64,000 bases of DNA. Source: Protea cynaroides. Its lineage: Eukaryota > Streptophyta > Magnoliopsida > Proteales > Proteaceae. Below the pieces are notes generated by a model that worked only from the letters and a program-made list of their open reading frames with translations, was not told the DNA's origin and searched no databases. Position 1 is the first letter of the stretch; each line of letters begins with the position of its first letter. The DNA lies in the NCBI GenBank assembly GCA_028583415.1, contig CM053270.1, positions 6,580,342-6,644,341 on the forward strand, read 5' to 3'. The position numbers and the translations under genes are program-made. Shown here piece after piece: positions 10,761 through 22,181 of this stretch.

Positions 10761-12767
10761 ATGGTTAGACACACTCATAACATCCCCGATGGCGACAACC
10801 CTCCACCAAATGATGATACAACGGAGGGACAAGGCCAAGACACGGTTCCCACTGAGAATGTCAGCGGAAATACCTCTCCTGGCCGAAATTCCCCTCAAGA
10901 AAATGCCCTTGTAGGTCCTAAGCCTACACCGCAATACGTCACGATGGCGGATTTCAACTCTTTGAAGACCCAGATCGCAAAACTAGCGAGGTTATTCAAA
11001 CCGCCGCAAATACCAACTCACCCCAAGGGTATACGCGCACCACAGCAAACTACCAACCAGAACCAAGAACTGCCCAAAGAAGAGGAACTACCCAATCTAA
11101 TTGACGACGAGCATGGCATGGAATATGCTCCAGTGTCACCAACTGAATTGGACTCGTCAGAAGGGCAACGAAACAAGAAGGACGATCTTGGGTGGAAAGG
11201 CAGTCAAAAATCTCAAAACGATGCACAAGACGGGATGGATGTCGGATGTATGGAGAGAGAGGCCATAAGAAACCGACTCACGGAACAAAGGCGTGCCGCA
11301 GAAAAAGAAGCATGTTTGAATGCTCCACGGAGTGGACTAGAACAGCAATTCCTGGCCATACAAGCCCGCATGACTGAAATGGAAAAAAAGTAGGCAACCC
11401 CTACCATAGCATCAAGAAAGAAGGAATATTGCGCCAACATGACATTCACAAAGGAGATTATGGACGTCCCAAGGCCAAAGCATTTCTTCATGCCGAAAGT
11501 CGACCCATATGATGGAAGGACTGACTCACAACTACACCTCGACAATTTTTCAGCACTAATGGTGCTTCACCGATATGAAGACGCGATCCTTTGTCGGAAC
11601 TTGCCGTTGACGCTACGCGGGGCGGGCGCCTTTGGTTTAATAGCCTGCTCGCTAATTCCATCCAATCCTTCGACCAATTGAGTGATCGCTTCTTTGAACA
11701 TTTCCAAACTCAGACGGCTCCGAAGAAAACATTAATAAATCTTATCAATGTCAAGCAGAACCCGGAAGAAACCTTGTGGGCTTATCTTTCAAGATCCAAC
11801 CGATAAGCTTTAGAAATCAAGAACTTCAGTTCGGAAGTTAAAATGAAGGCATTGCAAGGCGGAATCAAGGAACAAAGACCTCTTGAAGTCGCTCTACAAA
11901 AGGCCTCCACAAACATTCGCTGAACTGATGACCAGGGCAGAAAAGTATGTTGCAATGAATGAAGCCCCCCTTCTCACACATACGTCCAAGAAGCAAAAAA
12001 CCAGGAAAGATGGGTTCCCTGGCAAACAAGTCACCAGGGTCGATCCAGCCATCGATCAGTTCACCAAACTCACCATCCCAATGTCTGAAGTGTTGCGTAA
12101 CCTAAAAGGTACACAATATGAGCTGGCCGCCCCACTACCTATAAGGGCTGACCCGAGAAGAGATAAATCGAAGAAATACTACAAGTATCATCGCAAGAAT
12201 GGGCATGACACAGATAAATGCCGCGCCCTTTGTTACGCGATTGAGGATCTAATAAAACGCGGTCATATCCGTGAATATGTCGACAAGCCACGAGATGTAG
12301 ATGGCAGGCAAAAGGGAAAGCAACCGGCGGATAGAGAAACCCAGGCTGAACAGCGGCAACCCCACAGGGTCAGGAATGAACCAGAAAGGAATGATTCGGA
12401 ATCACCACCTCTCAACAAGATTAGCGATCCAAGAGGAAGAATCGGAGTTATCCAGAAAAACACTGAGCTTACATCACTGCATCAAGGTCGCGGCAGGAAC
12501 CGGAGCCTAAGGACCAACCGCCGTAGAAGAAATATCCTGGGACATAAGTCGGAACTCATCTCGGGGACCAACTATGTACCCGGGGGACTTGCCGACTTGG
12601 CCGGACGACTTGCCAATCTGCGACTACGTGATAAGCCATACGACCAACCTTCGGATCCGATGAATATTGCGACACCCAGAAGAAGTACAAGCCCACCATT
12701 GCGGCGAGTTGGCACCCCTCCTAAAGAAGATCTCCTACCCTTGAAGAAAGACGAATACGCAAGCTGA
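10761..12767 (+). pseudogene. Gypsy gag polyprotein, broken
   Basis: The start at 10761 opens a hydrophilic N-terminal part that ends at a stop near 11391. The capsid region follows (FMPKVDPYDGRTD near 11490, then a frameshift to RLWFNSLLANS near 11625-11655). Another frame (11883-12767) holds the end of the capsid and the nucleocapsid region, HRKNGHDTDKC near 12190-12222. In related Gypsy gags a Cys precedes this knuckle; here it reads YYKYH, so the first zinc ligand is lost. The protein would package the retrotransposon RNA. Confidence 0.75.
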
Positions 12768-12875
12768 GATTATTACCAGACCTGGCTTGTAGTTCCCGAA
12801 CATTATTCAACCGCCATCATTGGGGGTCCAGTAGCAGGGAATACATCAAAAATTGAGAGAAAATCTTCCTCCAGG

Positions 12876-13280
12876 TTGGAGTGCCAATCATCCAATCCCT
12901 CTGTGCTATACCAGAATGGGGATGTAATAACATTCTCCGACGATAATTTCATCGACGTTGAAGTCCCGCATGAAGATGCCATGGTCATCACCATGGTGAT
13001 GGCTAAGATCAACGAAGTGGAACGCGTGCTCATGCATATAGGAAGCTCGGCTAGCGTCTTGTACTATCACGCCTTCAAGGCGATGAATCTCAGTGAGAAA
13101 CGCATATGCCCCATAAAGTTCTCCCTGATCAGCTTCTCTGGCGGCGCAGTGAAAGTCAAGGGCAGCATAATTCTGGAAACAAGAGTCGGCATCAAGCGGA
13201 AGAGCAATAGTTTCCCTGTCCTATCTGGTGGTGGAGATACCATCCAACCACAATGTCATCCTGGGAAGACCTAGTTTAAA
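12876..13280 (+). pseudogene. Gypsy aspartic protease, catalytic site lost
   Basis: The retroviral-type protease is recognisable by VERVLMHIGSSASVLYY (about 13014-13064). The family motif around the catalytic aspartate is usually D-T/N-G-S-S; here it is HIGSS, so the aspartate is replaced by His and the element could not mature its own polyprotein. The frame shifts near 13230-13274 into the next part. Confidence 0.7.
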
Positions 13281-14890
13281 TCTATTGCGGGCCTACATCT
13301 CAACCTACTACTTGGTAATGAAGTTCCCTATAGACTACGGGGAAGGACATTGTAAGGTTGACCAGAGGCTCTCTCGTCGGTGCTATGCAATAAACCTGGA
13401 GACCCACGAGGATAAACTAACAGGAGAAATTCAGATAGAGGACCTACGAGATGAAATCGAGCAAGAGCGGGGATCTCTCGTAAAAGACCTGATCCGCATA
13501 CCCGTCAATGAGGATGAGCCCGAAAAGTACTTCCAAGTCGGCTCCTCGCTGCCCAAGGAGCGACGTAACGAGATTGTTGCTTTCTTAGGAACAATCTCGA
13601 CGTTTTCGCTTGGTCAACGTCTGACATGCTAGGCATCCCGCGCGACTTGATGGAACACCGACTTGCAATAGACCCCACATGCAAGCCGGTATAGCAAAAT
13701 AAGAGAAACTTCACGCCAGAATGGGAAGCTGCGATCAAGACTGAAGTAGAGAAACTCCTTGCCGCTGGATTCATCACAGAAGTGAAATACCCGCAATGGG
13801 TCTCCAATGTTGTAATGGTGAAGAAAGCCAATGGCAAATGACGTTTCTGTATTGATTACTCTGACCTGAATAAAGCATGTCCTAAAGACTACCACCCTCT
13901 CCCTAGAATTGATAGATTGATGCCACCACCGGCCACGGCATGCTATCCTTTTTAGATACTTATACGGGTTACAACCAAATCAAATTGTACAAACCTGACA
14001 AAATTAATACTGCATTCATAACCAGTAGTGGTTTATACTGCTACAATGCCATGCCCTTCGACCTCAAAAACGCTGACGCCACATACCAACGACTTGTCAA
14101 TAAGGTGTTCACAGACCAAATCGGCAAAAATATGGAGGTCTACGTGGACAACTTCCTAGTCGAAAGCAAACAACCGTCTCGCCACTCAATCGACTTCGAG
14201 GAAGCTTTCGCGGTATTACGCCGGAACAAGATGCGACTTAACCCAACGAAATGCTCCTTTGGCATCGAGTCAGGGAAATTCCTGGGGTTTATGGTTTCCA
14301 GTAGAGGGATCGAAGCAAATCCAGCAAAGATAGAAGCTATAATGAACATGTCGCCTCCTACCAAACCTAATCAGGTTCAAAAGCTAACAGGACGCATAGC
14401 GGCCCTGGAGAGATTTATGTCCAGAGTGGCGGACCGATACCTACCGTTCTTTAAGACACTAAAAGGGGCTAAGCGATTTGAATGGGCGCCAGAATGCCAA
14501 CAGTCCTTTGACGAGTTGAAGGAATTCCTAGCGTCAACTCCCCTACTCGCCTATTCAAAAGTCGACGATCAGCTCCAACTCTATCTCGCAGTCTCACCTG
14601 AGGCTATCAGTTCCATTCTCACAAAGAAGTCGATAAAATTCAGCGGCCAGGCTACTATGTCAGCAAGGTTCTTCTAAACGCCAAAACAAGATACAAACCT
14701 GTTGAGAAATTGGCTTTAGCACTTGTCTCTGCAGCACGCAAGTTTCGACCTTACTTCCAAGCCCATACCATCTTAGTCTTAACTGACAAACCACTCAAGA
14801 AGATCCTCGCCAGACCTGACATCTCGGGGCAACTGGTAAATTGGGCCATCGAACTCGGCGAGTTCAACATACAATACCACCCCTAGAACG
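13281..14890 (+). pseudogene. Gypsy reverse transcriptase and RNase H
   Basis: Reverse transcriptase motifs include FCIDYSDLNKACPK (about 13840-13885), FLDTYTGYNQIKL (about 13950-13988) and MEVYVDNFLVESK (about 14131-14169). The family's catalytic YVDD reads YVDN, so one metal-binding aspartate is gone. The connected RNase H region (LALALVSAARKFRPYF near 14713-14760, LTDKPLKKIL near 14779) is broken by stops near 13839, 14678 and 14884 and by frame changes. Confidence 0.8.
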
Positions 14891-15019
14891 ACAATCAAAG
14901 CACAAGTACTAGCAAATTTCCTTATAGAAACGTCAGACGACGACAGCTCCGACATCGAAAAGACACTAGAAGAAGAAGATGGTGAGCGAACGCAGAAAAA
15001 GCAGAAGACGAAGGTTTCG

Positions 15020-15270
15020 CCAACATGGACCTTATTTGTAGACGGTTCCTCAAGCGACCAGCACTCAAGGGACGGGGTAATCCTCACCAATCTAGAAAAT
15101 TTCTGAGTGCAGATCGCTCTACGATTTGAATTCCATGCAACAAACAACTCGGCTGATTATAAAGCCCTGTTAGCTGGAATCCGATTGGCGAAGTTCCTCA
15201 TGATACGTCGACTGGATATTTACAGAGACTCGTAGGTCATTGTAAGGAAGATCAAGAGCGAGTATGAAGC
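15020..15270 (+). pseudogene. Second (archaeal-type) RNase H of Gypsy
   Basis: WTLFVDGSS, RFEFHATNN and IYRDS are the spaced acidic motifs of the extra RNase H that Tat-lineage elements carry after the first one. Two in-frame stops interrupt it, near 15105 and 15232. It supports assignment to Tat rather than Athila or chromoviruses. Confidence 0.6.
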
Positions 15271-15539
15271 TAAGCAACCACACATGTCGAATACTTGGCA
15301 AAGGCCAAGTCGGAACTCGCATAATTCGAAGACTATCAAATCAGCAATGTGGACCATGAAAACAACACGGAAGCCAACGCACTGTCACGCCTCATGGCTG
15401 AAGATTTATCCAGACTCGACTCGTCAGTTTACATTGATATACTGGAAAAAAGCCAACATTGCCGACGACCTCGAAGTTTACCAAGTCGCTAGCGAGATGA
15501 CTTGGATAGATCCAATTAAGACTTACATTGAGACTGGCG

Positions 15540-16704
15540 AGTTACCCGAAGACCTTCTCGAGAGACGAGTTCAAGCAAAGTTCAGAGGGTACACTGTCCT
15601 CGACGGTAAGTTATACCATAAGTCTCTGACTCGCCCCTTTTTGTTATGCCTTACACCTGCACAAGCAAAAGAAGTAATGTGGGAAGTACACGTCCGCATA
15701 TGGGGCAGTCATTTTGGAGGTCGGGAGGTCGGGCCTTATGTCAACGGTTATTGCAACAAGGCTACTATTGGCCAACAATGATGGCCGACTGCACGGGTTT
15801 CGCCGCCAAACGTGAGGCCTGCCTAAAGCATGCTACAGTAAGCCATTTACCTTGCAATGTGGGGGATAGACATAGTCGGTCCCATGCCTGGGGGCAAGTC
15901 GTCCAAGAAGTTCCTAATAGTAGCAGTAGACTACTTTTCAAAATGGGCAGAAGTAAAAGCTGTAGTCAAAATCGATGCAGACAGAGTCGAAGCTTTCACC
16001 ATAAATAACATCATATATATAGATACGGAATCCCTCAAGTCATTGTGACTGACAACGGACCACAGTTTGATAGCCAACAATATAAGGCATTCCTTAAAGG
16101 TTTTAACATCCAGCAGCGCTTTGCAGCAGTTTACCATCCAGAAGCCATGGGTCAAGTGGAAGCGACTAACAAGACCATATCCCGTGGGATCGCCCAACGA
16201 CTTGGACCCACCAAAGGCAAATGGGTTGATGAGTTGCCGAGCGTATTATGGTCCTACAGGACGACGAGCAGAACTCCTACTGGAGAGACACCCTTCTTGC
16301 TCGTATATGGTGCAGAAGCAGTGATACCCGTCGAAGTTAGCCATCCTACTATCCGCATCATCAACTACGACGAATTGCAAAACGAAGAAGGTCTGCGAGC
16401 TAACCTGGACTTAATAGAAGAAACTCGTGACAAGGTGCAGCTCAGAATATTAGCCTACCAGCAAAGGGTGGTCAGATACTACAACTCGCGCTTTCGAGTT
16501 CAGAACTTCAAGGGCCGCGACTTAGTGCTTCGCCGCCCCGCTATCTCACAACCCAAGCAACAAGGCAAGCTAATGCCAACCTGGGAGGGACCATACAGAA
16601 TCATCCATATGATGAGGCCTGGTACCTATTATCTCGAGACATTGAAAAAGAAATACATTGAGAAGCCATGCCACTTTAAGAATCTACAAAAGTTCTACCA
16701 ATAA
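15540..16704 (+). pseudogene. Gypsy integrase
   Basis: A degraded HHCC region (about 15640-15840) precedes the catalytic core. The first aspartate is in AVDYFSKW (about 15928), the second in VTDNGPQF (16045-16066) and the glutamate in GQVEATNKT (about 16150). A C-terminal DNA-binding part (QGKLMPTWEGPYRI near 16561-16601) ends at a stop codon at 16702-16704. The 16045-16704 part is undisturbed, but frame breaks before it disable the whole. The enzyme would join retrotransposon cDNA to nuclear DNA. Confidence 0.85.
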
Positions 16705-17229
16705 TGTATTTGACTCTACTCATCTGATGAATTGTCTTAGCATTACCTTTTTTAGCCTAACTGGATCTAATGTAACGAGTCAGTGTAAGCCGAACACAAC
16801 TTAATGTACGGACATCTTGACCCATGGCATACAGCATACTCGGACGCGCTTCCCTTAAACGACTCAGGCGCCCATGCCATTGGTCAAACCGCACACAACT
16901 TCCCCGGGAACAGAGTTTAGCTCGCTTCACCTAGGAACATTACTACATAGATCCAACTGCATGTACTATGCAATCACCTATGGACTCGCAAAGAATAAAG
17001 CCAAAAATACTCAAGTTCATACTTTAGGCAAAAACAAAAGAACTCGAACACTCACACTGCACCATTATTTACGACTGAACCATGTTTAGTTCTCAGCAGC
17101 AGGCATACCCCCAACTGCTAAGAACTATGGGGCAAGGGAGCACGGATAAGCATCAATTCCATTAGATAAAATTAAAAGGGTTTATAAAATAACTCTTACA
17201 AAATATAACAATTTATGAGTTACAACACT

Positions 17230-17938
17230 CTACGCCCTAAGCGCCTCGCCTCAGTGCCTTTGACGAACCTTCTCGCCTCGGCGCCTTTGACGAGCCCTCT
17301 CTCCTCGCCACTGCAGGCGCCTCTGGCAACATTTCTCTCCTTGGCGCTTCAACTAACCCCTCTCCCACCCCACCATACAACAACTCGAAACTCGCGACGT
17401 CTTCAACTAACTTCTTCGCGTCCGTCACAGCCTGAAGTCGTGTCTCCGCACTCTATTACAACATAACGTGGTACATTTTATCGAAGTCAGGGGGTGCATG
17501 TTCGGTAGTATATCCCCCTGTGCCTCCTACCGCCCATCAGTTGGCAAACTCGCTCCTCGGCTATGGTAAGCTTTTCTACCAGCCGATCAGCGCGCTCCTC
17601 AGCAGTGATTCTAAGATGCCAATCTGTGGCACTCTCTACCCGCCACTCGACGAATTCACTCCGCAACTCAGCAAACTCTCTACAACCTTCTCAGCAAGCT
17701 CTCTACAACCTTCTTTATGTTGATTAAGAAGGCCTTGATGACGACCTTTCAAGTTGTTTAACGGGCCGCACAATACACGTATCGTGGCCCTCCATGACTC
17801 TTCCTGTTTCTTGAAACGGTCGGTCAAGACACCGGTCACCTCATCGTATGCTTCATTGAAATAACCACGTAGGATACGGAGCGAGTTAAGCTTGTCTTCT
17901 AGAGATGCAACTTGGGCAGCAAGCCTGTCCCACTCCAC
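17230..17938 (-). pseudogene. Antisense reading frame 2 inside Gypsy/Tat
   Basis: On the strand opposite to gag-pol, a frame from 17938 to 17636 encodes a heptad-like charged sequence (DRLAAQVASLEDKLNSL and RFKKQEESWRATIRV), typical of coiled coils. Similar coding style continues with interruptions to about 17237. It follows the longer antisense gene on the same strand and may be its 3' continuation. I recognise no enzyme motif. Confidence 0.45.
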
Positions 17939-18316
17939 CGACGTCTAACGGAGGCAGGTCTCAAGAATATGTTGCAGCATGGACCTACCAAAGTGCAACC
18001 GCTCGACTAGGGGAAGCCTCTTCCTATTATACACCTAAAGGCGACATGACAAAAGTACAATCAACTCGCGACAGAAATAAACGCCACATCTATCAAAAGG
18101 CAAACTTTATATAATTTTAAGTAGATGTTTACAATGGAAGGAGCACAGATTACATCATCAATCAAAATAAAGAAAAAGGGAGCAAGGAACTTCAAGGATC
18201 ATGTGGCTCCACTTGGATGGCTTGCTCTAGCCGCGTCTCCAACTCTGGCAAGGATAAGGGCGGAACCAGATTCCTTGGCAAAATGGCAACGAGGAGCTCC
18301 ACTTCCAGAGCCGGGT

Positions 18317-20799
18317 CTATTTGGTCCTGCCCTGGAATTGATCCAGTATCAGTCCCCTCGACGCGATCATCCTCGCGCTGCCGGCCTTTACGATGAGATT
18401 CACCACCATCATCTCCCGCGCCTTCTTGCCTTGTCCGGCCTCTTCTTCGGCCTTGTCCTCGCCTTCACCTCCTTCTGAAGATTCCTCCCCTTCCTCTTCA
18501 TCCTCTTCGGGCTGGTCCAGCAGAAGGGAATATCCGGAGTAGTCAACCTTGATCTTCAGCTTCTCTCGTAAGTAAATCTGCAAATCCTTTGCTCCATTGA
18601 AGAAGTGTTTAGCGCCGAAGCGGAGCCGAAAGTCGGCCATGTCAGGGTGCCGCATGATATACTTCTACAAGTCTGGAGATTTCTTGTATTCATTCAAGAC
18701 AGCCTCGACCCTAGTAGAAACGCTGGCTTTCACCGCCTATAACTCAACACAGTGTCTAGCGGATGCCGCGGCCAAATTCGCCTCTCCCTTCTTCTTCTCC
18801 GCCTCAAGTTGGAACTCCAACTCATAAGCTTTCACCCTCAAAGCCTCTAATTGGGAGTCGAGCTCCCTACCTCGAAGCCTTTCCGTCGTGGTGGCCTGTT
18901 CCAAGTTGTCCACCCTTTGTCTTTCACTTTCAAGAGTCTCCTCAAGATGCCCCTTCTCGGACGAGGCGAGTACTGCGTCCTCTTGAGACCGCCCCAAGTC
19001 CTCTTTGAGATCGTCTCGCTCCTTCAAGAGCGAGTCCACCATCTCAGAGAAGACACATCTCGCTTCAATCGCGCCTTCCCTGGTCTGCTCGGCGGCACGA
19101 GCATGCTCCAGGGCCTCGTCCCTTTCTATCCCATTCGACGGACCTTCGCTGCCCAGTGCTCTTCGCGCTTCCGGAGCTCCATCACCGCATGGGCGTTCGC
19201 TAAGCCATAATAGCATCAAAAGTATTACAAAGGAAAGATGTAATGGAAATACACGTAAAGAAAGAATCAGACATCGTCGCCAGGACTCAACCGCACAATA
19301 TCCGCCTCCAGTAGACGATAGATTTCTGGCGTCTCTTGCCCCCTAAAATAATCTGCCGTGGTGGGCCAATTGATGAGCCACCGAGGGATCCATTGCATTA
19401 GCTCCCCTCTTGACATTCCACAATGGGAGGTGGACATCATTGGGGCTCCACCTCCCTGGGGCTAGGTTCTCGCTCTCGCAATTGGGGAGGTAGGTCGGCG
19501 CGACGTCCCTGCCTCGAAGGGCTGGTTGAGTGTCTTACTGACGGTGATCGACATGGAGGCGGCGACTTCACGATCTCCCTAGACCCTGGGACCGGAATGT
19601 TTTCATGTCTCCCCTCCTGGCCTCTATAAGGCAGTAGATCGGGAGGTGATCGAGATGGAGACCTGACAGGAGTCGGTATTCCCTCCCGCACATCTATGGG
19701 AGCGGTTCCCTCCTCCTGTTGATGCAACTCCACGGCCGCGGGGGGGGGGGGGAATCTCCAGGATGTCATCTGATTCCTCCGTGGAGACATCCTCAGCCAG
19801 AACAACCCGCTTAAATATTGAGGGAGGAAGTGGTGACCTAGAACCAGCCTGGGTTCCCAACGAGGACCTATCTCCCCGCCTGGGTGGCGTGGACCTGGTC
19901 GCGGTGGTCTTTGTCACCCGCGCCTTCTTGGAAGCTCCCTTATTGGTGCCGCTGGCAGACCTCTTCTTTGGTTGTTTACTCGCGAGTGCTTAGGCCACGG
20001 CTTCAGTGTTTAACCTTTCGCAACCCACTGTGATACCAGAAAAAGGAAGTGTTAGTAATCGCAAGAGGTAACAAAGCAATTAGTTTCCAATCTTACCTAT
20101 ACCTTGCGCGGGATCATAAAAAACGTACTGGTCATCTCCGTTCCCGAAGTCGCCAGGGCAATCTACCTCTGCCCTTGCAAGGTCAGTATGCGAGATTGGG
20201 TCGCAAGTTCTAATCATTCTATGAATTTCTTTGTCATAATCGCTTAACCTTGGGGTAAGATTCTTGGGCCACCTCGGGAAAGCCCCATATGTTTGGGAGC
20301 AGCGGCATGGGTCTTTTGTCATGTTGCCCAACGAATAACTTTTTCGTCCAATAGTGGACCTTGTTCCTCACAACCGCCACCTTCAGCGCACCAGGGCATG
20401 CTTTTAGGAAGTACCATCCTGTGGTCTCGGCCCCCTTGGCCTCTTCTTTGTTCAGGATAAACAAATGCCTGAATAAGTCGACTATTGCTAGCCTATTCAA
20501 ATGCCTAAGCATCACTACAAAGGCGAGTATGCAGGTCCACGAGTTGGGGTGAAATTATGCCACAGCTAATCCGTAGAACTTCAAGATTTCCACAGCTTCT
20601 CTTGGGACTGGGATCTTGAATCCGGAATCAAAGAAGGCTAGGTAAACGCCGCTTCACCAGGTATGCAGAACTCATACCGTTCGGACAAATTGGTGAGGAC
20701 TTTCCTGAAGTCAGGATCATTCGCTTCAAGTTCGCTCATACCCTTTGCTGCCTTGATAATAGGCAAAGCCGATTCGGATTTGTCTGGACTTTGCTCCAT
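18317..20799 (-). pseudogene. Antisense gene of Gypsy/Tat with coiled coil
   Basis: This gene is antisense to gag-pol, between integrase and the 3' LTR, a layout known in plant Tat elements. From about 20799 it reads a globular N-terminal part (PVPREAVEILKFYGLAVA, RHLFILNKEE, GWYFLKACPG) resembling the putative gypsy-type transposon domain family (Pfam PF04195, from memory). An intron with GT-AG ends, 20096-20028, restores phase. Then come a Lys-rich segment, a Pro/Arg/Ser-rich linker, a long coiled coil (about 19100-18740), a second folded part (FRLRFGAKHFFNGAKD) and an acidic end. Stops and a C-run frameshift at 19741-19752 make it a pseudogene. Its role in the element is unknown. Confidence 0.6.
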
Positions 20800-21597
20800 G
20801 GGAGTTGTGTGGGGATATGATTTGTTTCTGCAAAGAAGGGGCAGATACAGTTACTTCCGGGGTCTGGAATTCTGCCGGAAGTTTTCCCACGGCAAGCAAC
20901 CCTAGGACATTTACTCTTTAAACTAGGGTTTAAAAAAAAAATTCTTTTAAGGGAGTAAGTACTTACTGTTTGAATACCGACGATGAAGAAATTCTCTAAA
21001 GGCTATGTCTTACAGCTACGGACTTGCAGTAGCCACGGAAGATCTCAGGAGAGTTGCAAAAGGAGGGAGATTCAATCTTTTGCCCAAAAACCAGAAGTTT
21101 CGAAGAAAGATCGACTGATCCCATGGAATAAAATCTCGGCGAGATCTCGCCAATCTCGCCCTTCTCGACATTAGCTGAGACGAAAACAAGGTCAATAACC
21201 CTTTTCGTCTCGGCAGATGCATAATCTGTCGAGATCTCGGTAAATCTTGCATTTTCTCGCAATTTCTTGCAATGAGAAATTGATTGCTTTTTTTTTTTTT
21301 TCCTTTATAAAAGAGAAAACTCACTATTCTCGGTCAAGAACTCGACCGTGAACTGTTGTTTCCTCTTCTTGGTTAGTTTTTTCAAAATTTTCTCATTTCT
21401 TCCTCATTCTTTCTTTGTTTGGACTTTCAACTTGCAACAAGTGGTGTTTCGGACTACGGGGATTGTTGTGGGAGCTTCATATCAGCTGTTGAAAGTTAGA
21501 TTCTTGCCCAAAAATGAGATTTTTACATGAGACTATGAAGGAGAAAAAAAAATTGGTAGAATCTAATGAAATTTTTATATGTTAGATACATGAGCCC

Positions 21598-22030
21598 AAT
21601 CTACAATCTCACGGTTTCAGATTTCGATTTTGGTTGTTGTATGTATTTTCTTTAATTAATTGCATTTAAAAATTAATTTCCAGCAATTAAAATTTAAAAT
21701 AATTATTATTTATACTTATTTGATGATGATGACCTATTTATATGTTAATCACCATTGGCCGATCTACTATCCTACCGTTTCAGATTTCGATTTCGGTTGT
21801 TGTTGGTATTTTTTTCAATTATTTGCATTTAAAAATGAATTTCCAGCAATAAAATTTTAAAATAATTATCATTTATACTTATTTGATGATGATGACCTAT
21901 TTATATGTTAATCAAGTTGGCCGATCTAAGGTCACACAGTTTCAAATTTCGATTTCGGATGTTGTATGTTTTTTTTTTAATTATTTAAATTAAAAAATAA
22001 TTTCCAGCAATTAAAAATTAATTTAAATTT
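21598..22030 (+). repeat. Three tandem copies of a ~163-bp unit
   Basis: The word TTTC(A)GATTTCGATTT recurs near 21615, 21778 and 21940, and the block TTGATGATGATGACCTATTT occurs in copies 1 and 2. The copies lie in the 5' non-coding region of the hAT. A diverged two-copy version appears near 52390-52640. Confidence 0.75.
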
Positions 22031-22181
22031 GGTTAAAAACTGCTATAAAATAGGGAAATAAGGAAAAAGATTCTGATCGCATTTAAAATATGAAGAAAAT
22101 TTTGAAATGTAATTTCTGCTGTGTTCTAGTTTGTAAGGTTATTGAAGTTTGTGTTTTCTATGAAACAGTGCTTGGAAATTA

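Noticed and set aside
18763..19346. Plus-strand frames opposite the coiled coil
   Set aside because: They are mirror frames of the antisense gene; the minus strand carries the heptad pattern.
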